A DNA stretch of 64,000 nucleotides from Paraburkholderia aromaticivorans (GCF_012689525.1 NZ_CP051516.1:3162001-3226000), one strand, 5' to 3'. Shown: positions 54,266-63,409, counted from the stretch's first letter. Notes: generated by a model not told the origin, from the letters alone. A program made the numbers and translations.

Positions 54266-55543
54266 TTAGGACTGAAGCACCGGCTGCGCGGTCGGCGTCG
54301 TTTCCGTGGAGGACAACACTGTCCAAAGGACGATTGCACCCAGCACATCGAAAAGCGCGAGACAAACGAACAGCGGGTTGTAACCAATCGTCGTTGCCAC
54401 GGCACCGATGATCAGCGAAAAGCTGATACTTCCGAGCCACGCGGCCGTGCCGGTCAAGCCGCTCGCCGTTGCAACCTCGTTCTTGCCGAATACATCCGAC
54501 GCCAACGTGATCAACGCACCCGAGAGCGCCTGGTGCGCAAACCCGCCGACACAGAATAGATAGACTGCCGTATGCGCATCCGTCGCCAGACCGATGCATG
54601 CGGGCCCGAACATCAGGATCGCGCCCGTGGTCACGACCAGCTTGCGCGATGAAATCAGCGACACGTTGAACCACTTCATGAACAGCGGGGACAGGTAGCC
54701 GCCGACGATGCTGCCCAGATCCGCCGCCAGAAATGGCAGCCATGCAAACATCGCGATTTCCTTCAGGCTCATATGCCTGACGGTGGACAGGTAGAGCGGA
54801 ATCCAGAAGTTGAATGTCGCCCATGCCGGATCGGCGAGAAAGCGAGGAATCGCTATGCCCCAGAATTTTCTGGAACTCAGAATATGCTTCCAGGAAGCCT
54901 TCTCGATGTCTGTGTTGGACTGGCCATCGACAATGTACTGGCGTTCCGAGGGCTCGAGACGGACGTGGTCCCGCGGCGTCCGGTAGGCAAACAGCCAGAT
55001 CGCCACCCAAACGAAGCCAAGGCCGCCGGTCACGACGAACGCCATTTGCCAGCTTGAATGAAGGATGCACCAGACCACGAGAGGAGGCGCGATCATGGCG
55101 CCGATCGCGGTGCCCGCGTTAAACCAGCCAGTCGCAATGGAACGCTCCTTGTCCGGAAACCATTCGGATACGACCTTCAGACCGGCAGGAATAACCGAGG
55201 CTTCGGTCAGCCCCAGCAAGCCACGGAAGAACGCCAGCGACAGCCAACCTGAAGCGAAGCCGTGCAGCGCATTGGCCAGTGACCATGCCAATGCAAAAAT
55301 GGCAAAACCGATCTTTGTGCCGAGCATGTCGAGAACATAGCCGGCGATAGGTTGCATGACGGTATAAGCAGCCTGAAACGCAGCCACAACGTATGAATAC
55401 TGCTGCGTGGAAATGCCCAGTTGCTTGCTCAAAGTGGGCATCGCGACCGACAGCGAACTTCGGGACAGATAGTTCAAGGCAACGCCTATCATCACGAGCC
55501 CGATGATCCACCAGCGCAGGCCTTTCATATAACGTTTGCTCAC
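54266..55543 (-). CDS. MFS transporter, anion:cation symporter family (hexuronate/glucarate type)
   Basis: Inner-membrane transporter of 425 residues with about twelve helices. The first helix contains the ACS signature region VMIGVALNYLSRSSLSVAMP, and loop 4-5 has FRGLLGLTEASVIPAGLKVV, typical of ExuT, GudP and related hexuronate or sugar-acid importers. The start is placed at GTG 55543 (reading MSKRYMKGLRWW), because AGGAGA lies 6 nt upstream. An in-frame start at 55567 would swallow the RBS. Located before a GH3 glycosidase on the same strand, so uptake of a sugar-derived acid or glycoside breakdown product is likely. Confidence 0.9.
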   Translation of the reverse strand: MSKRYMKGLRWWIIGLVMIGVALNYLSRSSLSVAMPTLSKQLGISTQQYSYVVAAFQAAYTVMQPIAGYVLDMLGTKIGFAIFALAWSLANALHGFASGWLSLAFFRGLLGLTEASVIPAGLKVVSEWFPDKERSIATGWFNAGTAIGAMIAPPLVVWCILHSSWQMAFVVTGGLGFVWVAIWLFAYRTPRDHVRLEPSERQYIVDGQSNTDIEKASWKHILSSRKFWGIAIPRFLADPAWATFNFWIPLYLSTVRHMSLKEIAMFAWLPFLAADLGSIVGGYLSPLFMKWFNVSLISSRKLVVTTGAILMFGPACIGLATDAHTAVYLFCVGGFAHQALSGALITLASDVFGKNEVATASGLTGTAAWLGSISFSLIIGAVATTIGYNPLFVCLALFDVLGAIVLWTVLSSTETTPTAQPVLQS

Positions 55544-55585
55544 CGACTGTCTCCTGTATCGTTTCAATTCCGCTTTGCCGGACGC

Positions 55586-55885
55586 TCACTGGTGTGTGCT
55601 GACCAAGCAACGACCGACAGAATTGCTTTGCCTCGCGAACGGCGCATGTCGGATCACCGTGCCCCGCCGTGTTTGTCCGCGCGTCAGTCCGCGCCGCGCA
55701 CATTCGCGCATTCCGCGGTTGATCGTATTCACATGTAAGCCCAACAGATCCGCGAGCATTCTTTGCGGCGGCAGCGTGTCGCCCGTCCTCAATGCCCCAC
55801 CGTGAACGGCCTGCTCTATCGCGTCGGCAATTGCCAGATATTGCGGACCTCGGTGCGCTTTCAGATCGGGGACCCAGATTTTCAT
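55586..55885 (-). pseudogene. N-terminal fragment of a MocR/GntR-family regulator
   Basis: The 99-codon frame encodes the start of a MocR-type regulator: MKIWVPDLKAHRGPQYLAIA, then a GntR winged helix (LPPQRMLADLLGLHVNTINR, RRGLTRGQTRRGTVIR). The roughly 370-residue aminotransferase domain that should follow is absent, and the tail after HAPFARQ is unrelated. ATG 55885 has a good RBS (GAGGAAA). The gene lies 42 bp upstream of the MFS start, same strand. The DNA-binding half might still be made, but without a dimerisation domain. A deletion remnant is more likely than a stand-alone regulator. Confidence 0.75.
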
Positions 55886-56573
55886 CGATTTTCCTCTATC
55901 GACCGATGTGATCGGTCATCTGATGAGTTGAAGTGTACTTGACGAAGATGTGTCCAACCGCAATGTAAACCCTAATATTTGGGAAAAATCCGGGGAATAT
56001 TGGCTTCTGTCTGGGTGCCGCTTTTGAGGTGAAGCGCTGTGGCTGGCGCTGTCAGGCGCGACTGGCTTCGCCACGAGACTACTTATCCAACCAAGCCGGC
56101 GAACTCATGTTGTCGGACAACCTATGACAAGTTTAAGCACCACAAGCAAGCGAGCTTGGGAAGTTGACCAAACCGCAGAGGTGGCACCGCCGAGTCCAGC
56201 CTCCAAACCCGCGCCTCCGTCCGGCAACGCCACGCAACCGAAAAGGCGGTACGACACTAGATAGAGTGCTTGGCTCCCTTCGTTAAACGACTAGTATGGT
56301 TGGGTGAGCGCCCTCCTCGGACCTCGGGGAATAAGCATGGATCGCGACTCATCTGTCGCACAGACCCGGCACAGGATTCCGCCCTGATGCCCGCTCACGA
56401 CGCCAATTAAGTGCGCTGCGTAGTGACATGAATGCGCCCGCTTCTTCACGCTGCGTAAGAACCTGCTTGCACGTTGCAACGCAAAAGCGTTCGCCGTCGA
56501 CAAGGCGCCGGACCGTCTCTTGTGTTCGCGCGATCGATGAAACGATGCCTGTCCGGCGCGAAGGAGCGACAAA
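55886..56573. other. 688-bp gap without a supported gene
   Basis: The longest frames here are antisense or out of context. A 46-codon frame at 56124-56264 (MTSLSTTSKRAWEVDQ...) is proline-rich, has no RBS and no family I recognise. No tRNA, terminal inverted repeats or transposase remnant was found. The promoter of the Rieske-P450 gene should be near the right end. Confidence 0.5.
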
Positions 56574-58373
56574 ATGAACGCGAGTCTTCAGGCGGTGCGA
56601 TCGGGTTCCCCGGACACGGTAGTGATAGCGCGCACGAAAGAACTCGAGGACGACGGCATCAAGGCGGCGAACATCGACGGAATCGATTTGATCGTTCTCC
56701 GCCACGGCAACGCCATTTCGATTTTTCAGGGCCGCTGCCCGCATCAAGGCACTCTCCTATCCGAAGGAACGGTAAAAGATGGCGTGCTCACCTGCCGGGC
56801 GCACGGTTGGCAGTTCAACTGCTCGTCAGGCTGCAGGCAAGGACCGAGTAGTTCGAATCTGAAGCGCTTCGACGCAATCGTCGAGAACGGCGAAGTTAAA
56901 GTCGATCGCAACGAAGTGCGCGCATGGAATGCGCAGCGCTCTGGCCCGGCGGGGACAACGCCGTCGCGCGAGTCTCCCGTGCGGTCGCTTGCCCAGCTTC
57001 CTGGCCCAAAGCGCGTTCCGTTTCTCGGCAATACATTGCAGCTACGGCCCGAGAAACTGCACCTCGTGCTCGAGCGGTGGTCCCGGGAGTTCGGCCCTGT
57101 GTACACGTTCAGATTGATCGGCCGCCCATTCGTTGCGATCGCCGACCCGATTCTCATCAGTCAAGTCTTGCGCGATCGCCCTGGAGCTTATCGCCGCTGG
57201 AACGTGATCGAAACCGTTGCGCGCGAGTTGGGCATCAACGGCGTCTTCTCCATGGAAGGCGAGGCCTGGCGACGGCAACGGCAACTCGTCGCAAAGGCAC
57301 TGGACCCCCTGCATCTGCGTGCCTTCTTCCCGTTGCTCTGCGAGATGACGCGTCGATTGCTGCAACGCTGGGAGAGAGCGACTCGCGATCAGCAATCCAT
57401 CGATATCCAGAAGGACCTGATGCGATACACGGTGGACGTCACCACCAATCTCGCATTCGGATATGACATGGACACCATCGAAAGCGAGGGCGACGTGATC
57501 CAGCGGCATCTCGAAGTCGTGTTCCCGATGATCAACCGGCGCATCAATGCACCCTTCCCCTATTGGCATTACGTCAAGCTACCCGCCGACAAGACGCTGG
57601 ATCGCGCCTTGATTGCAGTTCAGGCGCTCACGAAGGACCTCATCGCCGCGAACCGCGCGCGACTCGCACAGCGCTCGGAAGCGGACGCGATGCCCACGAA
57701 TCTGCTCGAGGCGTTGCTCATGGCACAACAGGAAGGAGAAGCGCCGCTGACAGACGACGAAGTGCTGGCCAATGTGTTCACCATCCTGTTGGCCGGACAG
57801 GACACGACGGCGAACACCATCGCCTGGGTGGTGTACTTCATGGCGTCTCTACCAGATGTCCAGCGAAAAATGCAGGAAGAAGTCGATGCCGTTATCGGAT
57901 CTGCAGCCATGCTTGAAGATTTTGACGCGGGCGACGCGCTCCTCTATCTGAACGCGGTAATCAGCGAGTCCATGCGGCTCAAATCCGTTACGCCCGTTCT
58001 CGCAGTCGAGCCGAATTACGACGTGCAAGTGGGCGACGTTGCGATCCCGAAGGGCGCGGTGCTGTCGCTGTTGACGCGCGAGGCAGGACTGCAGCAAGGC
58101 GGCGACTCGGCGGCCGGTGTGTTCGATCCGGACCGCTGGCTCACTGGCGAGAGCGCCGCCAGTCATCATCGAGCGGGGTTCATGCCGTTCGGTTCGGGAC
58201 CGCGCCTGTGTCCGGGGCGCAGCCTCGCTTTGATGGAAGTGAGATCGGCAGTCGCCATGCTGTGCCGCAACTTCGATCTGTTGCTGGTCAAAGATGCGCC
58301 CGAGGTGGAGGAAGTGTTCGCGTTCTCGATGGTGCCGCGAAACCTGCGCATCGAATTGCGTCGACGCGGCTAG
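56574..58373 (+). CDS. Rieske ferredoxin-cytochrome P450 single-chain fusion
   Basis: Monooxygenase of 599 residues joining an electron-transfer module to a P450. Residues 1-115 form a Rieske [2Fe-2S] ferredoxin domain with C55, H57, C74 and H77 in CPHQG and CRAHGW, spacing CxH-x16-CxxH. A linker of about 25 residues leads to the P450 (LPGPKRVPFLGNTLQLRP at about 142). The I-helix AGQDTT is at 407-412, ESMR (ExxR) at 465-468, FDPDRW at 517-522 and the haem loop FGSGPRLCPG with C546. All key P450 residues are intact. ATG 56574 follows AAGGAG. The P450 resembles the class that normally uses a diflavin or external reductase, so a Rieske donor in cis is unusual. A separate NAD(P)H reductase would still be needed; none is in the window next to it. 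Substrate unknown. Confidence 0.9.
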   Translation: MNASLQAVRSGSPDTVVIARTKELEDDGIKAANIDGIDLIVLRHGNAISIFQGRCPHQGTLLSEGTVKDGVLTCRAHGWQFNCSSGCRQGPSSSNLKRFDAIVENGEVKVDRNEVRAWNAQRSGPAGTTPSRESPVRSLAQLPGPKRVPFLGNTLQLRPEKLHLVLERWSREFGPVYTFRLIGRPFVAIADPILISQVLRDRPGAYRRWNVIETVARELGINGVFSMEGEAWRRQRQLVAKALDPLHLRAFFPLLCEMTRRLLQRWERATRDQQSIDIQKDLMRYTVDVTTNLAFGYDMDTIESEGDVIQRHLEVVFPMINRRINAPFPYWHYVKLPADKTLDRALIAVQALTKDLIAANRARLAQRSEADAMPTNLLEALLMAQQEGEAPLTDDEVLANVFTILLAGQDTTANTIAWVVYFMASLPDVQRKMQEEVDAVIGSAAMLEDFDAGDALLYLNAVISESMRLKSVTPVLAVEPNYDVQVGDVAIPKGAVLSLLTREAGLQQGGDSAAGVFDPDRWLTGESAASHHRAGFMPFGSGPRLCPGRSLALMEVRSAVAMLCRNFDLLLVKDAPEVEEVFAFSMVPRNLRIELRRRG

Positions 58374-58446
58374 TCGATCTGTCAACGTAAGTCGAGCCCT
58401 TTCCGCGCACGCCGATCCCTTCAACGAATACGAAAGCGAGGACATC

Positions 58447-59502
58447 ATGAACTTTTCGGGCATCCTGCATCATGCGCGCACGCCATTCGAGAATGGCGTC
58501 GGCTCGGGCTATCTGGGCGACGTTTCCCAAGCCGACATCGAGCGCGCATCCGAGACGATCCGGGGGACCGTCATTCGCACACCGCTGCTGCCGTACTCGG
58601 CCGCCACGGATCGAAGCGTGTTTCTCAAACCGGAGAACCTTCAGCCGCGCGGATCGTTCAAGATACGCTGCGCGCTGAACGCGGTATCCCGCCTCACGCC
58701 AGCTCAACTGTCGAACGGTGTCTATACGGCGAGCACCGGGAACTTCGCCCTTGGCGTGACCGAAGCAACGAGGGTTCGCGGCGCGGACGTCAGAGTGTAT
58801 GTCACCGATACGGCAGCGAGGAGCAAGATCGAGGCACTTCGCTCGCTGGGCGCCGAGGTGATCGAAGTCACCTACGAAAGATGGTGGGCCATACTGTGCG
58901 GTGAAATACCGGCCGGCGAAACCGGCACGTTTCTGCATCCCTGTGCGTGTCGCGATGTAGTCGTCGGCGACGCGACGATCGGACAGGAGATCCTGGAAGA
59001 CCTGCCGGATGTCGACGCGATCCTCGTGCCCTTCGGCGGCGGCGGACTGATCATGGGTATTGCGCTGGCGTGCGCGCATTGGGACTCGCGCGCGAAATTG
59101 TATGCGTGCGAAAGCGAGGCGGCGGCACCTTTCTATTCTTCTCTCGCGGCCAGCGCTATCGTCGAAGTGCCGGTCGACTCGACTCCCATGGTCGCGGGCA
59201 TCGGTGTCTCGACCGTGCTCGACGCAAATTGGCCATACCTCAATGCGTTGGTGGATGGCGTCATCGTGTCAACGCTCGAGGATACGGCCGAGGCCATACG
59301 GTGTCTGGCGAAACACAATCATCTCGTCGTCGAAGGCGCGGGGGCAGTCGCGCTTGCCGCGGCCCGCCATCCTTACTTTGCCGGCAAGCGCATTGCCGCT
59401 GTGCTGACTGGAGGCGGCATTGATATGCATGTTCTGGCTTCGGTGCTGAACGACGACCGGTCTGCGTATCTCATGCCGTCGCGGCTTCGTGACTACGAAT
59501 AG
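58447..59502 (+). CDS. PLP-dependent threonine/serine dehydratase-like enzyme
   Basis: Fold-type-II PLP enzyme of 351 residues, of the threonine-dehydratase/hydroxyectoine-EutB/phenylserine-dehydratase group. The PLP lysine is K72 in LQPRGSFKIRCALNAV, ASTGNFALGVTEATR follows, and the phosphate-binding glycine loop is VPFGGGGLIMGIALA. There is no C-terminal ACT domain, so no isoleucine feedback is expected. ATG 58447 follows GAGGACATC. It starts 74 bp after the Rieske-P450 gene on the same strand and is probably co-transcribed. A P450 that hydroxylates an amino acid at the beta carbon would make a substrate for such a dehydratase; that link is conjecture. Confidence 0.85.
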   Translation: MNFSGILHHARTPFENGVGSGYLGDVSQADIERASETIRGTVIRTPLLPYSAATDRSVFLKPENLQPRGSFKIRCALNAVSRLTPAQLSNGVYTASTGNFALGVTEATRVRGADVRVYVTDTAARSKIEALRSLGAEVIEVTYERWWAILCGEIPAGETGTFLHPCACRDVVVGDATIGQEILEDLPDVDAILVPFGGGGLIMGIALACAHWDSRAKLYACESEAAAPFYSSLAASAIVEVPVDSTPMVAGIGVSTVLDANWPYLNALVDGVIVSTLEDTAEAIRCLAKHNHLVVEGAGAVALAAARHPYFAGKRIAAVLTGGGIDMHVLASVLNDDRSAYLMPSRLRDYE

Positions 59503-59581
59503 GACATGGGAACCAGAGTTGAACGGCGCGCTTACGAAAGCGCGATTCGTATTTAATGGCCTTCAGTCGTGGAAACATTGA

Positions 59582-60124
59582 TTGGGCGGCACGCTTGAGA
59601 TTCCGGAGCCCGACGAAACGCCGGATGCCCTGTTCAATCAGTCGCTGGAGAAGGGAATCGCGGTGCTACGCGCGTTCAGTGCGCAGCGCCGGCCGATGAC
59701 GCTGCCGGAAGTCGCGGAAGCGACGTCCATCACCAAAAGCTCTGCGCAGCGCATGATCTACACGCTGGAGAATCTCGGCTATGTGAGAAAGCATCCGCGT
59801 ACGAAGCGGTATCGGCTCGCGCCGCGTGTGAGTGCTCACCGTCGCGTGACGGTGCTCGCATCCCGGCTTGGAGTAGAAGAAGACGGAAACGCCATCCCTC
59901 CTTCGGCCTCGCTCCAACGCGCGACCCACTCAGGCAACGCCGGCGATGGCTGCGTCACGCCGGACAGTTGCAGTAACTCGCCAGTCGTCACGACACCGCC
60001 GCTTCGCTTCAGGAAGCGCGCTCGCACGATGGCCACCGCGACATGCGCGTCGTCGCGCACGAACCCTTGTTCGATGAAGATGTGCTTCTCATCCCAGCCG
60101 ATCACACGGGTCTGGACGTCATAG
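59582..60124 (+). pseudogene. IclR-family regulator reduced to its DNA-binding domain
   Basis: Codons about 20-85 encode an IclR winged helix: NQSLEKGIAVLRAFSAQRRP, VAEATSITKSSAQRMIYTLE and NLGYVRKHPRTKRYRLAPRV. A complete IclR protein is about 250-270 residues. After LAPRV (about 59831) the frame runs on only as antisense of the thioesterase gene. The entire effector domain is missing. The start would be TTG 59582, directly after an in-frame TGA, with no good RBS, so the 5' end may also be damaged. It follows the dehydratase gene by 80 bp. Confidence 0.75.
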
Positions 60125-60405
60125 CGGTTGCCGAGTTCGAGCGAGCGGTGAAAACGCATCGTTTCCAGCGTGACAACCGGATACCAACGATGTGCCTTCA
60201 GTTGACGCCACAAGCCGCTGCGCATCATCAGATCGACTCGCGCCAGATCGAGGATCGTGAAATAACGACCGTTGTTCATGTGAAGCAAGACGTCGAGGTC
60301 ATTCAACCAGACCCGAAACGGCGTGACACACGTATCGAGCACATGCAGCCGGCTGCGGCGCCGGCTGGTGAATATCAGAAGCAACAAACGAAGTAGCAGA
60401 CTCAT
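59836..60405 (-). CDS. Hot-dog-fold acyl-CoA thioesterase (THEM6-like)
   Basis: Predicted thioesterase of 189 residues. A hydrophobic N-terminus (MSLLLRLLLLIFTSRRR) may anchor it to the membrane. The hot-dog fold follows, with LNDLDVLLHMNNGRYFTILD (active-site Asp/Asn-Asn-Gly region), ARVDLMMRSGLWRQLKAHRW and KHIFIEQGFVRDDAHVAVAI. ATG 60405 has no strong RBS. The last 20 or so residues (FPSSSTPSRDASTVTRR) look unlike the family and lie over the truncated IclR region, so the original stop may have been lost in the same rearrangement. Substrate unknown. Confidence 0.75.
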   Translation of the reverse strand: MSLLLRLLLLIFTSRRRSRLHVLDTCVTPFRVWLNDLDVLLHMNNGRYFTILDLARVDLMMRSGLWRQLKAHRWYPVVTLETMRFHRSLELGNRYDVQTRVIGWDEKHIFIEQGFVRDDAHVAVAIVRARFLKRSGGVVTTGELLQLSGVTQPSPALPEWVARWSEAEGGMAFPSSSTPSRDASTVTRR

Positions 60406-60682
60406 GCGAAAACCCGGTGGTGGCGACGCGCTGCACGCGGCAGGCAAACGTGCATGTTAGACGCGCGGATGGGATACGGGATGCGGATGACAGGCAAATC
60501 TGTAGAGCGCTTGCTCGAAAACAAGCGGCTTCGATAGCCTCGCCGCTCGCCCGGCGAAAACAATCAGGCGTTGCGAGAAAAAAAATCACGACGGAGATTC
60601 GTTCTACACAAAGAGAGGGAAGCGACTTCACCGTAAACACGAACCTGTTCACGTTCGAGCCGGACACGATCGGAGGTAGACC

Positions 60683-61687
60683 ATGAAGAAACCAACCAAC
60701 ACCGGCGCTGCGGATTTGCGCGCCTTGGGTCGAACCACACAGAAAAGCGCGCGGCTTCTTCTTCAGGAAAAATTTAATTCGATCGTGGAACGGCGCAGAG
60801 CGAGCGGCGCGAATCTCGCCGCCGCGACGGAGGCGGCGAATGTGGCGCTCCGGCGTGTCTTAGCTCAAGACAAAGAGTTCGCGGCTGCGATCAAACCGCT
60901 CGTCACAGCGTCGCGCACCGGCTTGCTCAAGATCGAACGGACCGAGCCCAGGCTCGGCCGACCTCTCTCCCGGGAGTCCGCGCTCGGCCTGCTATCAGGC
61001 AGCGGCATCCGCGGTTTGGGCGGCACATCGGGCAGCATCGTCATGACAATGGCAAAGGATACCCGGATCGATGTGCGCGGCGTGCCGTATAACGACGCCT
61101 GGACGAATGCCGGCGGCGGCGCCCATCAGCAGCAAACCGTATGGGCGGATAAGAACACCGGTCAGTTCGGATTCCTGTATACGATCGGCAAGGAGGGCGG
61201 CGCGTTGACATGCGGTGCCGGGGTCGAGGTTCTGTTCATGCGCGATGTTCCGGGCTTTCCGCCTGGACAAGGACCGGCCGGCTTGGCGCAGGTGCGCGCG
61301 TACACGCCATACAACTACGTCTGGCACGATAAGTCTTATCTGGGAACCGCCCACCAGCATGCGGGCTTCGGCGTCCTCGTCTGGAGTGCGCCGATCGACG
61401 GCGGCCCTTCGCGGACGGATCTCGATCACGAGTACTGGGTCTGGAGCGACGGAACCTCGTGGTATGAAGAGCACAACAACGCCAGCTTCCCCGGCCAGGA
61501 CTGGGAACTTGCCTTGCAGTATGGAAACGAGGCGCCGTATTTCTCTATCGAGCCCGGCCGCTTATACGGCGCCTGGATCTGGTGTTTTGCCCAGAGCGAT
61601 GCTCACGGTGCCGACCTCACTTCCGCGGCGTACGCACAGGCGCTCATCGACGCGACGGCCACGTTTATCGTGATCGGACAACAGTAG
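60683..61687 (+). CDS. Unrecognised 334-residue protein
   Basis: I do not recognise the family. The first 100 residues are helical and basic (TTQKSARLLLQEKFNSIVER, ANVALRRVLAQDKEFAAAIK). A glycine-rich stretch (SGSGIRGLGGTSG, about residues 106-118) precedes a C-terminal domain of about 210 residues rich in Trp, Tyr, His and Asp (VWHDKSYLGTAHQHAGFG, EYWVWSDGTSWYEEHNNA, WELALQYGNEAPYFSIEPG), which looks like an all-beta, possibly lectin- or metal-binding fold. No signal peptide or membrane helix is visible. ATG 60683 has the strong RBS GGAGGT. It is monocistronic, between a convergent transporter gene and the divergent thioesterase. Confidence 0.8.
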   Translation: MKKPTNTGAADLRALGRTTQKSARLLLQEKFNSIVERRRASGANLAAATEAANVALRRVLAQDKEFAAAIKPLVTASRTGLLKIERTEPRLGRPLSRESALGLLSGSGIRGLGGTSGSIVMTMAKDTRIDVRGVPYNDAWTNAGGGAHQQQTVWADKNTGQFGFLYTIGKEGGALTCGAGVEVLFMRDVPGFPPGQGPAGLAQVRAYTPYNYVWHDKSYLGTAHQHAGFGVLVWSAPIDGGPSRTDLDHEYWVWSDGTSWYEEHNNASFPGQDWELALQYGNEAPYFSIEPGRLYGAWIWCFAQSDAHGADLTSAAYAQALIDATATFIVIGQQ

Positions 61688-61807
61688 AGTCATACCGGTT
61701 AGCCGCCGGGCCGGCCCGACCGGACCGTTTGACCTGTCGAGCCGGCTGCCGGCGTTCCGCTCACGGGCGACGGGGCGTGCTACCTGTCGCAACTTCGTGA
61801 GCGCCCC

Positions 61808-63190
61808 TCAATCATCGGCCAACGGGCTTCGCGACGTCTCCTTGCTCGCCAGCATCGCCACGAGCGCCACGCCCGCAGCGCCCACCAGATACCATGCCGG
61901 CGCCAGCTTGCTACCCGTTGCGCCGATCAACCACGTGGCGACGAGCGGCGCCGTGCCGCCGAATAGCGCATTGGCCGCGTTGAAGCAGAACGCAAAGCCA
62001 CTGTAGCGCACGCGCGTCGGAAAGATTTCCGATAGAAAGCACGGCAGCGTACCGTCGTTCATCGTCAACAACGCGCCGAAAGCAATCTGGATCATCACGA
62101 TGGTCGCGAAGCTCGCGCCGACCAGGCCTTTGAAGAGCGGGACGGTCAACAGCGCGAACAGAATGGACGCGCCGATCAGCATCGTCTTGCGGCCCACCCG
62201 ATCGGAGAGCTTGCCCATCAGAAAGATGAGCCCGATATAAGCAGCAAGCGAAATCGTCGCAACAATGAACGACTCGGTTTCACCCATGCCCATTTCCGTC
62301 GACAGATACGTCGGCATGTAGCTGAGCACCAGATAGAACGCAACCGCGTTCAGGCACGTCACGCCGAAGGCGATCAGCATCTTGCCGCGGTGCACGCTCA
62401 TCAGTTCCTTGATCGGTGCGCGCGGAACATGATGGGACGCTTCCAGCGCCTTGAATTTCGGCGTGTCTTCCAGACGCACGCGAATATAACGGCCGATCAG
62501 TCCGAAGGGCGCGGCAAGCAGGAACGGCAGACGCCAGCCGAATGAATGAAGCTGTTCCGTCGTCAGCACGGCATGCAGCACGGCCACGAACACCGAGCCG
62601 AACAGAAGTCCCGCCGCCGTGCTCGCCGGCACGATGCTGGTATAAACGCCGCGCTTGCCTTCAGGCGCGTATTCGGCGAGAAAGGCGGACGCGCCGGCAT
62701 ATTCGCCGGAAGCCGAGAAACCCTGCACGACCCGAACCAGCAGTAGCAGAATCGGCGCGAGTACGCCAACCTGCGCATAAGTCGGCAAAAACGCAATGAC
62801 GAAGGTCGAGCAGGACATGATCAAAATCGATAGGGAGAGCGCTGTCCTGCGGCCTATCTTGTCGCCGAAATGGCCCCACACGATGCCGCCGATCGGTCTG
62901 ACGATAAACGAAATCGCGAACACGCCATAGGCGGCGAGCAGGCCGGTCGCTGAATCCGTCCGCGGAAAGAACACGACCGCGATGATCGTGGCGAGATAGC
63001 CGTACGACGCGTAATCGAACCACTCGACGAAGTTGCCGATAAAGCTGGCCGTCGCCGCGCGTTTGAGCAGCCGGCCATCGACGCGGGCGCGCCCCTGCTC
63101 CGCAGCGGCTGCGTGCATGAAAGCGCCGTCGTCCGGCGCGATCACGCCGGCACCCGCTGAACTGCCTGAAACAGCTTTTCTGGTACTCAT
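61808..63190 (-). CDS. MFS transporter, metabolite:H+ symporter (MHS) family
   Basis: Inner-membrane proton symporter of 460 residues, of the group that includes KgtP, ShiA and ProP, importing an organic acid or zwitterion. The N-terminal part shows ATASFIGNFVEWFDYASYGY and RPIGGIVWGHFGDKIGRRTA. The central loop has GEYAGASAFLAEYAPEGKRG and the second half has LSDRVGRKTMLIGAS. Both are standard MFS/MHS motifs. About 40 residues precede the first helix. ATG 63190 follows GGAGATC. It lies downstream of the NCS1-type permease gene but is separated from it by a strong terminator, so it is independently transcribed. The substrate is not indicated. Confidence 0.92.
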   Translation of the reverse strand: MSTRKAVSGSSAGAGVIAPDDGAFMHAAAAEQGRARVDGRLLKRAATASFIGNFVEWFDYASYGYLATIIAVVFFPRTDSATGLLAAYGVFAISFIVRPIGGIVWGHFGDKIGRRTALSLSILIMSCSTFVIAFLPTYAQVGVLAPILLLLVRVVQGFSASGEYAGASAFLAEYAPEGKRGVYTSIVPASTAAGLLFGSVFVAVLHAVLTTEQLHSFGWRLPFLLAAPFGLIGRYIRVRLEDTPKFKALEASHHVPRAPIKELMSVHRGKMLIAFGVTCLNAVAFYLVLSYMPTYLSTEMGMGETESFIVATISLAAYIGLIFLMGKLSDRVGRKTMLIGASILFALLTVPLFKGLVGASFATIVMIQIAFGALLTMNDGTLPCFLSEIFPTRVRYSGFAFCFNAANALFGGTAPLVATWLIGATGSKLAPAWYLVGAAGVALVAMLASKETSRSPLADD

Positions 63191-63409
63191 CTACGATCTC
63201 CAAACGTGAAACGTGGGACTGCCAGGTTGTGGCGACGACTCTTGCGGCCGTCTGTCCAGGATCCGCTCTGTTCGCGCGGGTGTGTGCCGTTTCGGCAAAT
63301 AGTAGAAGCTCGGTCAGGCGGAAGATTTTCGGTCGCGACGGAACACTTTCTGATTTCGACATCGCGGGTTTACACAAGACCGGCTGCGAAACGAGCCGGA
63401 AAAAAGGCC

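Noticed and set aside
56124..56264. 46-codon proline-rich frame in the 688-bp gap
   Set aside because: No RBS and no conserved features; kept only as a note for the gap.
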